Shown: piece after piece, positions 15,987 through 23,732 of the stretch | Numbering within the stretch: the first letter of the stretch is position 1 | Layout: each line of letters begins with the position of its first letter | Source of the DNA: JAKAWM01 sp049966695 | GTDB lineage: Bacteria; Actinomycetota; Acidimicrobiia; Acidimicrobiales; Palsa-688 | Direction: 5' to 3' | Length of the DNA: 27,329 nt | Assembly: GCA_049966695.1 (NCBI GenBank) | Contig: JBMFUG010000031.1 | Span: 1 to 27,329 of the forward strand | The notes under the pieces: model-generated | What the model was told of the DNA's origin: nothing | The model's input: the letters and a program-made list of their open reading frames with translations, nothing else | The model's database searches: none | Position numbers and translations under genes: made by a program

Positions 15987-17403
15987 CTCGCGTCACCTTT
16001 CTTACTAGCGCACCGTCCGGCCCGACGATATCGATGGCAATAGGCATCTGGCCCATAGCGTGAGTTGAACACGACAGGCACGGGTCAAAGGCACGTACCA
16101 CCGCCTCCACCCGGTTGAGCATCCCCTCTTTTACCTGCTCACCTTTTATGTAGTGCTGGGCCACCTGCAGCACGCCCTGGTTCATAGCCAAGTTGTTGTG
16201 CCCTGTAGCGATTACAAGGTTGACCCACTCGACCAAGCCGTCTTCGTCCACCCTGTAGTGATGGATAAGTGTCCCCCGAGGCGCCTCTGACACGCCGACC
16301 CCTTCGCGCTGGTTGACGGCCGCTCGCGCACGGACGTGCTGGTCCAATATCCCCGGGTCAGAAAGGATCTCCTCGATCATGTCGATGCAGTGGACGACTT
16401 CTATAAGGCGAGCGTAGTGGTAGTGGAAAGAGCTCGAAGGGTAACGGCCGAGCCGAGCGCGGTACTCTGCTAACTGGGCATCGGCCTCAGGCGTGCCAAG
16501 CTGGTCGACCACGTTCAGCCTGGCCAGCGGCCCCACTCGGTAGAGGCCAGCCGGGTAGCCGACAGGCAGGAAGTAAGGGAACTTCAGGTAAGACCAAGGT
16601 TCAACGGCCTCGCCTATGTACTCCCAGTAGCGCTTGGGGTCGGCCCCGTCTACCAGCAACTTGCCGTGAGCGTCCACCACCCGTAGCGAGCCGTCTGAAT
16701 AAGCTGCGTTGCCTGTCCCATGGACGAGGCCCATGTAAAGCGAAGGAAAATTGCCAAAGCGAGCAGTTTCCTCCGCCCACGACGCCAGGTTGTCCTTGTA
16801 CCACTCCAAAGTGCGCCGAGCTCGGGCCCGAGCGTCGGGCACCTCGGCCAAGATCGCATCTCTCTGGGATGCCTCCAAGGGCGCGCTCACCCCACCTGGC
16901 ACTACCCAGGCCGGGTGTATGCGCCGGCCACCGAGCCGTTCGATGATCTGCTGGCCGAAGCGGCGCAAGGCTATGCCATCGCGTGCCAGCTCCGGAGAGG
17001 CTTCAGCTACGCCCAGGATGTTGCGGGAGGCCGAAGGCGAATCGAAGCCCAGCAAAAGGTCAGGGCTTGAGAGATGAAAGAAGTTGAGCGAGTGCGACTG
17101 CACGATCTGCGCCAGGTTCATAACCCTGCGCAGCAGCGCGGCGACAGGCGGGACGCTGACCCCCAGGATCTCGTCACAGGCTTTTGCTGACGCGATCAAG
17201 TGGCTCACGGGGCATATCCCGCAAATACGGGCCATGAGCGAAGGCATCTCATGGACCGGCCTGCCTTCGGCGATCCGCTCGAACCCTCGCACCTGGGTAA
17301 CATGAAAACGGGCGTCCTGTACCTCACCCGCCTCGTCCAATTGGACGGTGATCTTCGCGTGGCCTTCGATCCTGGTGACCGGCTCGATGACTATTTCTTT
17401 CAC
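15979..17403 (-). CDS. hoxH: Bidirectional [NiFe]-hydrogenase large subunit HoxH
   Basis: HoxH carries the NiFe(CN)2CO active site that interconverts H2 with protons and electrons. The 474-aa protein starts VKEIVIEPVTRIEGHAK and has both nickel-binding pairs: the N-terminal ICGICPVSH (C61, C64) and the C-terminal DPCLSCSTH (C442, C445, H448). A 26-residue tail after that His must be removed by a maturation protease once nickel is in place. Sequence type and gene order (E-F-U-Y-H) place it in group 3d. The start is GTG 17403 with GAGGAG seven to eight bases upstream, directly after the hoxY stop (17420); ATG 17427 would overlap hoxY and adds residues with no family match. No hoxW lies beside it. 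Confidence 0.95.
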   Translation of the reverse strand: MKEIVIEPVTRIEGHAKITVQLDEAGEVQDARFHVTQVRGFERIAEGRPVHEMPSLMARICGICPVSHLIASAKACDEILGVSVPPVAALLRRVMNLAQIVQSHSLNFFHLSSPDLLLGFDSPSASRNILGVAEASPELARDGIALRRFGQQIIERLGGRRIHPAWVVPGGVSAPLEASQRDAILAEVPDARARARRTLEWYKDNLASWAEETARFGNFPSLYMGLVHGTGNAAYSDGSLRVVDAHGKLLVDGADPKRYWEYIGEAVEPWSYLKFPYFLPVGYPAGLYRVGPLARLNVVDQLGTPEADAQLAEYRARLGRYPSSSFHYHYARLIEVVHCIDMIEEILSDPGILDQHVRARAAVNQREGVGVSEAPRGTLIHHYRVDEDGLVEWVNLVIATGHNNLAMNQGVLQVAQHYIKGEQVKEGMLNRVEAVVRAFDPCLSCSTHAMGQMPIAIDIVGPDGALVRKVTRDA

Positions 17404-17419
17404 TTGCGTTTCTCCTCGT

Positions 17420-17959
17420 TCAACCAAAGCGAGCCTTCCCTTCTACCGAAGGCTGGCGCCCCTCGACAAGGTCCATGATCACGCTGTAAATAAGATCTGC
17501 GGACGGTGGGCAACCAGGGAGGAAGACGTCGACCGGCACGTAGGCGTGCACAGGCAGGACCTCGGGCAGTAGATCCGGGACAGCACCCTTGGGTACCTGC
17601 GGGTTCAATGTGGCATTTTCGATATAGGCGCGCTTGAGCACCTCGGAGGGCCCGAACGGGTTGCGCATCCCGGGGACGTTCGCGTTCACCGCGCAATCAC
17701 CCAGTGACACCAAAATGCGTGTGCGGGCACGTACGACCTTTATCTTTCGGAGATCTTCCTCGCTGGACACCGCTCCCTCTACCAGGGTCACGTCCACGTC
17801 CTCGGGGAAGTCTTTTGCGTCAACTAGGCAGCCGTAAACAAGCTCGGCTCGCTCAGCCACCTCCAATAGGCGCTCGTCCATGTCGAGCAACGACATGTGG
17901 CAACCTGAACAGCCGTCAAGCCATATAGTCGCCACCCGGGCCTTGGGAGCCTCGTTCAT
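17420..17959 (-). CDS. hoxY: Bidirectional [NiFe]-hydrogenase small subunit HoxY
   Basis: HoxY holds the single [4Fe-4S] cluster that carries electrons between the HoxH active site and the diaphorase part. It has 179 aa, the normal size for this short, one-cluster small subunit. The ligands are visible as DGCSGC (C17, C20), SLGDCAVNANVPGMRNP (C89) and FLPGCPPSADLI (C150). It has no Tat signal, consistent with a cytoplasmic enzyme. ATG 17959 overlaps the hoxU stop as ATGA; the frame is open to 18067, but that upstream stretch is inside hoxU and does not match the family. Confidence 0.95.
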   Translation of the reverse strand: MNEAPKARVATIWLDGCSGCHMSLLDMDERLLEVAERAELVYGCLVDAKDFPEDVDVTLVEGAVSSEEDLRKIKVVRARTRILVSLGDCAVNANVPGMRNPFGPSEVLKRAYIENATLNPQVPKGAVPDLLPEVLPVHAYVPVDVFLPGCPPSADLIYSVIMDLVEGRQPSVEGKARFG

Positions 17960-18663
17960 GACAGCCCCCGAGCGACTAGGAAAGGCACATAGGGCCGGCG
18001 CGACTTTGCCTCTGCAACAGAACGGCCCTTTTCGTAAAGGGCCCCAGTCGGGCACACCTGCACGCATTTGCCACAGCTAGTGCAAGTGGTCGACTGGCCC
18101 CAGGGGACACCAAGGTCAGCCACCAAACGGGCGTTCGTGCCCCGGCCGCGGACGTCCCAGGTGTGAGCACCTTCTATCTCGTCGCAAACCCGCACGCAAC
18201 GCGTGCAAAGGACACAGCGGTTGTGGTCCACTACGAAGCGCTCGTGGGTGGCGTCAACGTCCGCTACAGGGTGCAGCGGCGGCAGGTCGAAGTGCGTTAC
18301 CCCTAGAGAACGAGCCAGTTCTTGGAGCTCACAATGGTTGTCAGCAACACAGACCGAGCAAACATGGTTGCGCTCCATGAAGAACAGCTCGATCACTTGG
18401 CGACGGTAGGCCAAGAGCCGTTCGGACTTGGTGGTGACCTTCATGCCTTCCTCGACAGCTGTCGCACAGGAGGGCACGAGCCGAGAGGTGCCCTCGACCT
18501 CGACCATGCACAACCTGCAGGACCCAACCGGGGTCAAGCCCTCGAGGTGGCACAAAGCCGGTATTTCAACACCGTTCTCGCGAGCAACGGAAAGGATGCT
18601 CTGGCCGGGGGAACCGGCAACGTCCTTGCCGTCTATGACGAGGGTACGTACGTCTTCGCTCAT
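17956..18663 (-). CDS. hoxU: Hydrogenase diaphorase iron-sulfur subunit HoxU
   Basis: HoxU corresponds to the N-terminal part of complex I NuoG and relays electrons from HoxF to HoxY. The 235 aa contain a plant-type [2Fe-2S] domain (C38, C49, C52, C66) and a His-Cys [4Fe-4S] motif (H100, C102, C105, C111). Two 4Fe-4S ferredoxin motifs follow (C150/153/156/160 and C194/197/200/204). The protein stops after these clusters and lacks the molybdopterin-like domain of full NuoG, which, with hydrogenase genes alongside, separates it from complex I. Both ends overlap neighbours by 4 bp (ATGA with hoxF and with hoxY). Confidence 0.94.
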   Translation of the reverse strand: MSEDVRTLVIDGKDVAGSPGQSILSVARENGVEIPALCHLEGLTPVGSCRLCMVEVEGTSRLVPSCATAVEEGMKVTTKSERLLAYRRQVIELFFMERNHVCSVCVADNHCELQELARSLGVTHFDLPPLHPVADVDATHERFVVDHNRCVLCTRCVRVCDEIEGAHTWDVRGRGTNARLVADLGVPWGQSTTCTSCGKCVQVCPTGALYEKGRSVAEAKSRRPYVPFLVARGLS

Positions 18664-20327
18664 GTCCTAGCATCCCCCATCTCGCAAACCCCAGCGGGGC
18701 AGACGTGGTCGTCCACATGGGCCAAGTACTCGTCGCGGAAGTAGCGCAGCGTTGAGAACACCGGGTTAGGGGCGCCCTGGCCAAGGCCGCAAAGGCTCGT
18801 GGCTTTTACCATGCCAGCCAGCTCTTCCAGTGCGGCCAGGTCGCGGCGTGTGCCGCGCCCACGGGTTATCTTGTCGAGCAAGCCGTGCATCTGGACCGTG
18901 CCAGCCCGGCAAGGAAGGCATTTGCCGCAGGACTCATCTCGGCAAAAGTCCATAAAAAACTTGGCCACGTCCACCATGCAGGTACCCTCGTCCATGACGA
19001 TCATGCCCCCTGAGCCCATGTGCGAGCCTGCCTGGGACAACGACTCGTAATCGATCGGCATGTCCAATAGCTCTTCGGGGAGGCAACCACCCGAAGGGCC
19101 TCCAGTCTGTACGGCTTTGAACTTCTTGCCCCCGACGAGGCCACCGCCGATGTCAAAGACGATCTGGCGAAGAGAAAGGCCCATCGGGACTTCGATGAGA
19201 CCAGTGTTCACGACCGCGCCAGCCAAGGCGAAGACCTTGGTCCCCTTTGACTTCCCAGAACCGATCGAGCTGTACCACTCACCGCCGCGAGCAATTATCT
19301 GCGGCACGTTCGCGAAGGTCTCGACATTGTTGATGAGGGTCGGCTTGCCCCAAAGGCCTGAAGCTGCTGGGTAGGGTGGCCTGGGCCTGGGCGTGCCCCG
19401 CTCTCCTTGGATCGAGGCTAACAGCGCAGTCTCCTCGCCGCATACAAATGCGCCTGCACCGATACGGACCTCGACGTGGAACTCAAAGCCGGTATCAGCT
19501 ATGCGGCTGCCCAAAAGGCCCGCTCGTTCCGCCTGACGAATAGCGCTATTAAGCCTCTTCACCGCCAAAGGGTACTCCGCACGCACGTAAACGTAACCGT
19601 GGCGAGCGCCGACTGCGTAACCGGCTATGGCCATGCCTTCCAGCACTTGTTGAGGGCAGCTTTCTAGCACGCTGCGGTCCATGAACGCGCCAGGGTCACC
19701 CTCGTCAGCGTTACAGACCACGTACTTGCCATCGTGGGAAGAGGCCTTTGCCACCGTCGTCCACTTGAGACCTGTGGGGTAACCTGCGCCGCCCCTGCCC
19801 CGCAGCCCGCTGCGCACGATCTCCGCTATTACCTCTTCGGGCGACATGGTGGTCACCGCTGTGGTCAGTGCTTCATAACCGCCGCTTTGCACGTAGTCCT
19901 CGACCCGTTCAGGGTCGACGCGCCCGCAGCGTTCGAGCACGACCTTCAATTGGTGGGAAAAGAACGGCTCCTCGGCAACCTTCTGGCCACCAGGGTCTCC
20001 ACCGGCCAGCGTAGAGAACAGCTCGTCCATTTTGGCTTCGTCGTCAACTCGGACGTGGTCGAAGACCCGCCCGACCTCAGGTACTTCGACCAATGGCCCA
20101 GCGGCGCAGAGCCCTAAGCAACCGACCCGCCGGACCGCGACGTCGGTGAGCCCTGCCGCCACGACCCGCTCACGCAGTGCGTCGAACACGGCATCGGACT
20201 GCATAGACAGGCACCCAGCCGCCTGGCAGATGTTGGCTGAGATGCGCACCGTGCCTTCGGGCAGGAGCGGCTCTTGCGCTCGCCGACGAGCACGCCCCCC
20301 CGCAGCGCTGGGCTCTGTGACAGTCAT
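18660..20327 (-). CDS. hoxF: Hydrogenase NAD-binding diaphorase subunit HoxF
   Basis: HoxF binds FMN and NAD(H) and exchanges electrons between NADH and the iron-sulfur chain. The 555-aa protein has an N-terminal thioredoxin-like [2Fe-2S] domain with C34, C39, C70 and C74. It then has the NuoF core: the FMN-binding GLRGRGGAGYPTGLKW, VVCNADEGDPGAFMDR, the glycine-rich YVYVRAEYPLA region and the GAGAFVCGEETALLASIQG segment. The C-terminal [4Fe-4S] site is ESCGKCLPCRAGT plus a Cys in TSLCGLGQ. The extra N-terminal [2Fe-2S] domain matches HoxF rather than plain NuoF. ATG 20327 overlaps the hoxE stop as ATGA. Confidence 0.95.
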   Translation of the reverse strand: MTVTEPSAAGGRARRRAQEPLLPEGTVRISANICQAAGCLSMQSDAVFDALRERVVAAGLTDVAVRRVGCLGLCAAGPLVEVPEVGRVFDHVRVDDEAKMDELFSTLAGGDPGGQKVAEEPFFSHQLKVVLERCGRVDPERVEDYVQSGGYEALTTAVTTMSPEEVIAEIVRSGLRGRGGAGYPTGLKWTTVAKASSHDGKYVVCNADEGDPGAFMDRSVLESCPQQVLEGMAIAGYAVGARHGYVYVRAEYPLAVKRLNSAIRQAERAGLLGSRIADTGFEFHVEVRIGAGAFVCGEETALLASIQGERGTPRPRPPYPAASGLWGKPTLINNVETFANVPQIIARGGEWYSSIGSGKSKGTKVFALAGAVVNTGLIEVPMGLSLRQIVFDIGGGLVGGKKFKAVQTGGPSGGCLPEELLDMPIDYESLSQAGSHMGSGGMIVMDEGTCMVDVAKFFMDFCRDESCGKCLPCRAGTVQMHGLLDKITRGRGTRRDLAALEELAGMVKATSLCGLGQGAPNPVFSTLRYFRDEYLAHVDDHVCPAGVCEMGDART

Positions 20328-20827
20328 AGCTGCTCCAACAGTGAGCTAACGGCCTCAGGCGTCACCCGGCCGTGCACCTCGCCGTCGATCACGACAGCTG
20401 GTGCCATAGAGCACGCGCCAAGGCACCTCGCTTGCAGCAGGGAGAACTTGCCGTCGGCCGTGGTGCCACCGGCTCGTACTCCCAGTTCTTGGTTCAACTT
20501 GGCTAAGACTGCGCCCGCCCCGTTGATGTAACACGCCGTCCCTGTGCATACGACGCATGTGTGCAGGCCCTGAGGCTTCAACATGAAGTGCGAGTAAAAC
20601 GTGGCGACACCGAAAACTTTGCTTGGAGGCACCCCCAAGGACTCGCTCACGTACAAGAGGGCATCCTCGTCGAGGTACCCGAAAAGCTCCTGCACGGTGT
20701 GCAAGACCTCGATCAAGCCGTCGGGCCGGTGCCCGAGCCGACGGATGCGCACCTCGACCTGGCGCCAACGCTTGTCGTCGTTGGGCGGCGCCTGAGCCGC
20801 TGCGCTCATTGGCCCAGCTACAGGCAT
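20324..20827 (-). CDS. hoxE: Hydrogenase subunit HoxE (NuoE-like)
   Basis: HoxE is a thioredoxin-fold [2Fe-2S] protein like complex I NuoE. Its presence defines the five-subunit HoxEFUYH enzyme, which in cyanobacteria may use ferredoxin or flavodoxin as well as NAD(H). The 167-aa protein has the helical N-terminal domain (LIEVLHTVQELFGYLDEDAL) and cluster ligands C94, C99, C135 and C139 in CTGTACYINGAG and CLGACSMAP. The start is ATG 20827 with GGAGG about 12 bases upstream; an internal Met at residue 7 is a weaker alternative. It is the first gene of the hoxEFUYH-nifJ operon. Confidence 0.94.
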   Translation of the reverse strand: MPVAGPMSAAAQAPPNDDKRWRQVEVRIRRLGHRPDGLIEVLHTVQELFGYLDEDALLYVSESLGVPPSKVFGVATFYSHFMLKPQGLHTCVVCTGTACYINGAGAVLAKLNQELGVRAGGTTADGKFSLLQARCLGACSMAPAVVIDGEVHGRVTPEAVSSLLEQL

Positions 20828-21203
20828 GGGTGGTCAGTACCTCCTCAAGTTAGGCTGCCTGGAAGTGCCCAGCAGCGCTGACGCCGTTGTCGCCTCCGGG
20901 CTCCGCTCATAAAGCTACGCGCGGGCACGTCGTCGGTTGTGGGGCCCAAGGTCCTATCTCCCCGGGCCATGTGCACTGCTCTCGCTTCAACATGTACCCC
21001 CCCCTCCAGCCCCAAGCTGACCGACAAGCCAACAGTTTGCCGTTTTTTTGGGCCAAAGCCTTTTTTAGCCGCGACAGCCGGCCACGAAGTCACACCCGCC
21101 TTCCTGCCCATAAATCGCACCCGTCCTCGGGCCCCTAAGTCATCTTGGTATGGGACCTAAGGCCCTTCTTCGGCGGCGAACTATTTCGTACCGTCAATAG
21201 CTA
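20828..21203. promoter_or_regulatory. Divergent control region between the two hydrogenase operons
   Basis: These 376 bp separate hoxE (minus) from the group 3b operon (plus) and hold no gene. They should contain both promoters. Visible structure includes two unusual T-runs in otherwise GC-rich DNA (21043-21049 and 21061-21066) around a dyad TTTGG-G-CCAAA at 21047-21057. CCTAAG also occurs as a direct repeat at 21134-21139 and 21156-21161, 22 bp (two helical turns) apart and flanked by GGGCC/GGCCC. GGAGG at the hoxE side marks its ribosome site; the plus-strand ATG 21204 lacks one. No clear FNR or CRP consensus was found. Confidence 0.5.
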
Positions 21204-22397
21204 ATGAGCGCCGGCGTCGTGATCCGCCTTGAAGGCCTGGACAAACTGGTGAAAGAGCTCTTGGCGCGCGGGTACCGGGCGATAGGCCCGGTCGTGCGCG
21301 ACGGCGCCATCACCATGGGAGATATCCACGGTGTGGCTGACTTGCCTCAGGGCTGGCAAGACACCCAAGCACCCGGCAGCTATAGCATCGAGCAGACATC
21401 TAGCTCGAAATTGTTCGACTGGGCAGTCGGCCCGCAGTCCATAAAAGCAGAGGTTTTCCCTCCACGCTCGACCGTGTGGACAGCCAAGCCCCCTGACTAT
21501 GTCGTGCAAGAGGCGCCAGACGAACACCCTCCGTTAGCGGTAATAGGTGCCCGGCCTTGCGACCTGGCTGGTCTCGACGTCCTGGGGCGCGCCCTCGCTG
21601 GGGGACAGGTCGCCGACCCTACCTTCCAAAAGCGCCGCTCTAATGCGTTCCTCGTGGCCGTCGAGTGCACACGGCCAGCCAGCACGTGCTTCTGCGTAGC
21701 AATGGGCACCGGCCCCGGTGCCTCCGAGGGCTTTGACATCCGCCTCACCGAGCTCGCCGGCCACGGCTCAGACAGCCCACGCTACCTTGCCTTGGCCGGT
21801 ACCCGCTCAGGGCGCGACCTCCTGGGCGCCGTCCCCCATCGGCCAGCCAGAGATGCTGACGAGACCGAGCGGGTCAACCTGCTGGCGAAAGCCGCGTCGC
21901 ACATGGGCCGCAGCGTGGACACCTCGGGCTTGGCCGAGCTGCTAGCTCGCAACCTTTCCAACCCACGCTGGGACGACGTCGCTCAACGTTGCCTCGCTTG
22001 CGGCAATTGCACGTCGGTGTGCCCCACCTGCTTTTGCGCGAACTTCGAGGACACGACTGACCTCGATGGGACGGTGACCCGTCAGCGCACCTGGGCGTCG
22101 TGCTCCGACCTGGCCCACTCCTACGTCCACGGCGGACCTGTCCGCTACAGCATAAAGTCCCGCTACCGCCAGTGGGCCACGCACAAGTTCTCCTGGTGGT
22201 GGGACCAGTTCGGCACTTCAGGGTGCGTGGGTTGCGGAAGGTGCATCACTTGGTGCCCCGCCGGCATAGACATAACCGAAGAGATAGCCGCCCTTCGGGC
22301 GAGCGACGGTGCTATCAGCACAGCGGCGGCCGGCACCGAGGCCCACCGCCGCTCTCGCAAGCAACTCCAACCCCGAAAGGAGGAGCTTCACAAATGA
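21204..22397 (+). CDS. Group 3b hydrogenase dicluster ferredoxin subunit (HydB-like)
   Basis: This is the electron-transfer beta subunit of cytoplasmic group 3b [NiFe]-hydrogenases (sulfhydrogenases), also related to anaerobic sulfite reductase subunit A. The 397-aa protein has a long N-terminal domain with AVIGARPCDLAGLDVL and VECTRPASTCFC. Two [4Fe-4S] motifs follow: C263/266/269/273 (CLACGNCTSVCP) and C341/344/347/351 (CVGCGRCITWCP). It passes electrons between the flavin subunit and the small subunit. It is the first gene of the plus-strand operon, and its TGA stop overlaps the next ATG. ATG 21204 has no Shine-Dalgarno sequence. Confidence 0.9.
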   Translation: MSAGVVIRLEGLDKLVKELLARGYRAIGPVVRDGAITMGDIHGVADLPQGWQDTQAPGSYSIEQTSSSKLFDWAVGPQSIKAEVFPPRSTVWTAKPPDYVVQEAPDEHPPLAVIGARPCDLAGLDVLGRALAGGQVADPTFQKRRSNAFLVAVECTRPASTCFCVAMGTGPGASEGFDIRLTELAGHGSDSPRYLALAGTRSGRDLLGAVPHRPARDADETERVNLLAKAASHMGRSVDTSGLAELLARNLSNPRWDDVAQRCLACGNCTSVCPTCFCANFEDTTDLDGTVTRQRTWASCSDLAHSYVHGGPVRYSIKSRYRQWATHKFSWWWDQFGTSGCVGCGRCITWCPAGIDITEEIAALRASDGAISTAAAGTEAHRRSRKQLQPRKEELHK

Positions 22398-22882
22398 CCG
22401 TCCCTACCGCGTCGCAACTAGGCGAGCACCCGCTCTTCGCTGACCTGCCGCTCAGCACCCTCAGGCGCCTCGCACAGTGCGCTTCCATCGTCTCTTTCGA
22501 CCCTGGGGCAGAGATCCTGTCCGAGGGAGCACAAGCCAGCACTTTGTACCTCTTGCGCCAAGGCAAGGTCAGCCTCTCGGCTCATGCCCCAGGCAAAGGC
22601 CACTTGCTCGTCCAGACCCTAGGCCCAGGTGAAGCGCTAGGCCTGTCTTGGTTGTTCCCACCATTTGTCTGGCAGTTCGACGGGCGGGCCGTCGACCATG
22701 TCGAAGCCTTTGCCATTGACGCCGCTTGCCTACGAGCCGAGCTAGACGGCGATCCTGGTCTCGGCTACGAACTGCTCAAGCGCTTTACCCCAGTCGTCCT
22801 TGAGCGCCTACAGCAAACTCGCCTGCGGCTGCTCGACCTCTACGGTGAGGGTACCGGCACCCATGACAACGACGTTCGCTGA
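22394..22882 (+). CDS. Stand-alone cyclic nucleotide-binding domain protein
   Basis: This 162-aa protein consists of a cNMP-binding beta-barrel fold (about residues 10-120; ADLPLSTLRRLAQCASIVSF, GAEILSEGAQASTLYLLRQGKVSL, LGPGEALGLSWLF) with no HTH after it. It cannot be a Crp/Fnr transcription factor in itself; it may bind a nucleotide or act as an assembly or allosteric factor for the hydrogenase. Its position between the beta subunit and flavin subunit genes, with overlaps on both sides (ATGA at 22394; 20 bp with the next gene), ties it to the complex. The start has a strong AAAGGAGG ribosome site. The phosphate-binding Arg of true cAMP receptors is not obvious: the glycine-rich region reads GEALGLSW. 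Confidence 0.82.
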   Translation: MTVPTASQLGEHPLFADLPLSTLRRLAQCASIVSFDPGAEILSEGAQASTLYLLRQGKVSLSAHAPGKGHLLVQTLGPGEALGLSWLFPPFVWQFDGRAVDHVEAFAIDAACLRAELDGDPGLGYELLKRFTPVVLERLQQTRLRLLDLYGEGTGTHDNDVR

Positions 22883-23732
22883 GCCAACGCCCGCTCCGGC
22901 GCGCCCAGGTCCTTTCACTCCGGCCGTTTTCCAGGTGGTCGGCCGCCAGCAGGAGGCCCCCGACGTGGTCACGCTGGCCCTATCGCCGGTTGACGGCCGC
23001 CCATTTTCCTTCAAGCCGGGCCAGTTCAACATGCTGACTGCTTTCGGTGTGGGCGAGGTGCCAATTTCTGTCAGCAGCCGTCCTGGGCACGGTCCCCTCC
23101 TGCACACGGTCCGTGAGGTGGGGGCCGTGACGGCCGCCCTTTGCCGTGCCCCTATAGGGTCGCCAATAGGCGTGCGCGGGCCATTTGGCACGGACTGGGG
23201 GCTTGACGATTTCGCGCAGTCAGACGCAGTCGTGGTCGCGGGCGGCATAGGGCTGGCACCGTTGCGGGGCGCGGTGCAGATCCTCTTGGACCGTGCCGGG
23301 CTCCCGATGGGCCCCCGTAAGGTTGTGGTCCTCGTGGGAGCTCGCACACCCGACCAACTGATCTTCAGGAACGACCTAGACGCCTGGAGAGCACATGGTG
23401 AAGTCGCGCTTACCGTTGACATGGCCCAAGAGGGCTGGGATGGCAATGTCGGGGTGGTCACGCACCTTGTCAGCCAGGCGAGCTTCGACGCCAACCGCGC
23501 CATGGCGCTCGTGTGCGGGCCAGAGGTCATGATGCGCTTCGCAGTGCAGGCTCTTATAGAGCGGGGCGTGCTGCCCAGCTCGATCAGGCTTCGCATCTCG
23601 CTTGAGCGCAATATGCAGTGCGGGACAGGCTTGTGCGGCCACTGCCAGCTCGGCCCTTACATCCTGTGCAAGAACGGCCCTGTCGTCACCTACCCACAGG
23701 CAAGCCGGCTACTTTCGGAGGCAGAACTGTGA
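22863..23732 (+). CDS. Group 3b hydrogenase FAD/NAD(P)-binding subunit (HydG-like)
   Basis: This is the flavin reductase subunit that connects the hydrogenase to NADP(H) or NAD(H). The 289-aa protein has a ferredoxin-reductase-like FAD domain (GQFNMLTAFGVGEVPISVSS), a nucleotide-binding domain with VVVAGGIGLAPLRGAVQ (about 122-138), and a C-terminal [2Fe-2S] site with C253, C258, C261 and C269, as in dihydroorotate dehydrogenase PyrK. ATG 22863 lies within the end of the preceding gene (20-bp overlap) and is preferred over upstream starts because family similarity begins after it. The GTG start of the small-subunit gene overlaps its stop. Confidence 0.92.
   Translation: MTTTFAEPTPAPARPGPFTPAVFQVVGRQQEAPDVVTLALSPVDGRPFSFKPGQFNMLTAFGVGEVPISVSSRPGHGPLLHTVREVGAVTAALCRAPIGSPIGVRGPFGTDWGLDDFAQSDAVVVAGGIGLAPLRGAVQILLDRAGLPMGPRKVVVLVGARTPDQLIFRNDLDAWRAHGEVALTVDMAQEGWDGNVGVVTHLVSQASFDANRAMALVCGPEVMMRFAVQALIERGVLPSSIRLRISLERNMQCGTGLCGHCQLGPYILCKNGPVVTYPQASRLLSEAEL

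Noticed and set aside
15979..20827. Complex I (NuoE/F/G) instead of a hydrogenase diaphorase
   Set aside because: HoxU stops after its iron-sulfur motifs, HoxF has the extra N-terminal [2Fe-2S] domain, and HoxY/HoxH with both nickel motifs follow directly.
22100..22393. N-terminal extension of the cNMP-binding protein
   Set aside because: It overlaps the second cluster region of the beta-subunit gene in another frame; the ATG at 22394 has a strong ribosome site and a 4-bp overlap with the previous stop.
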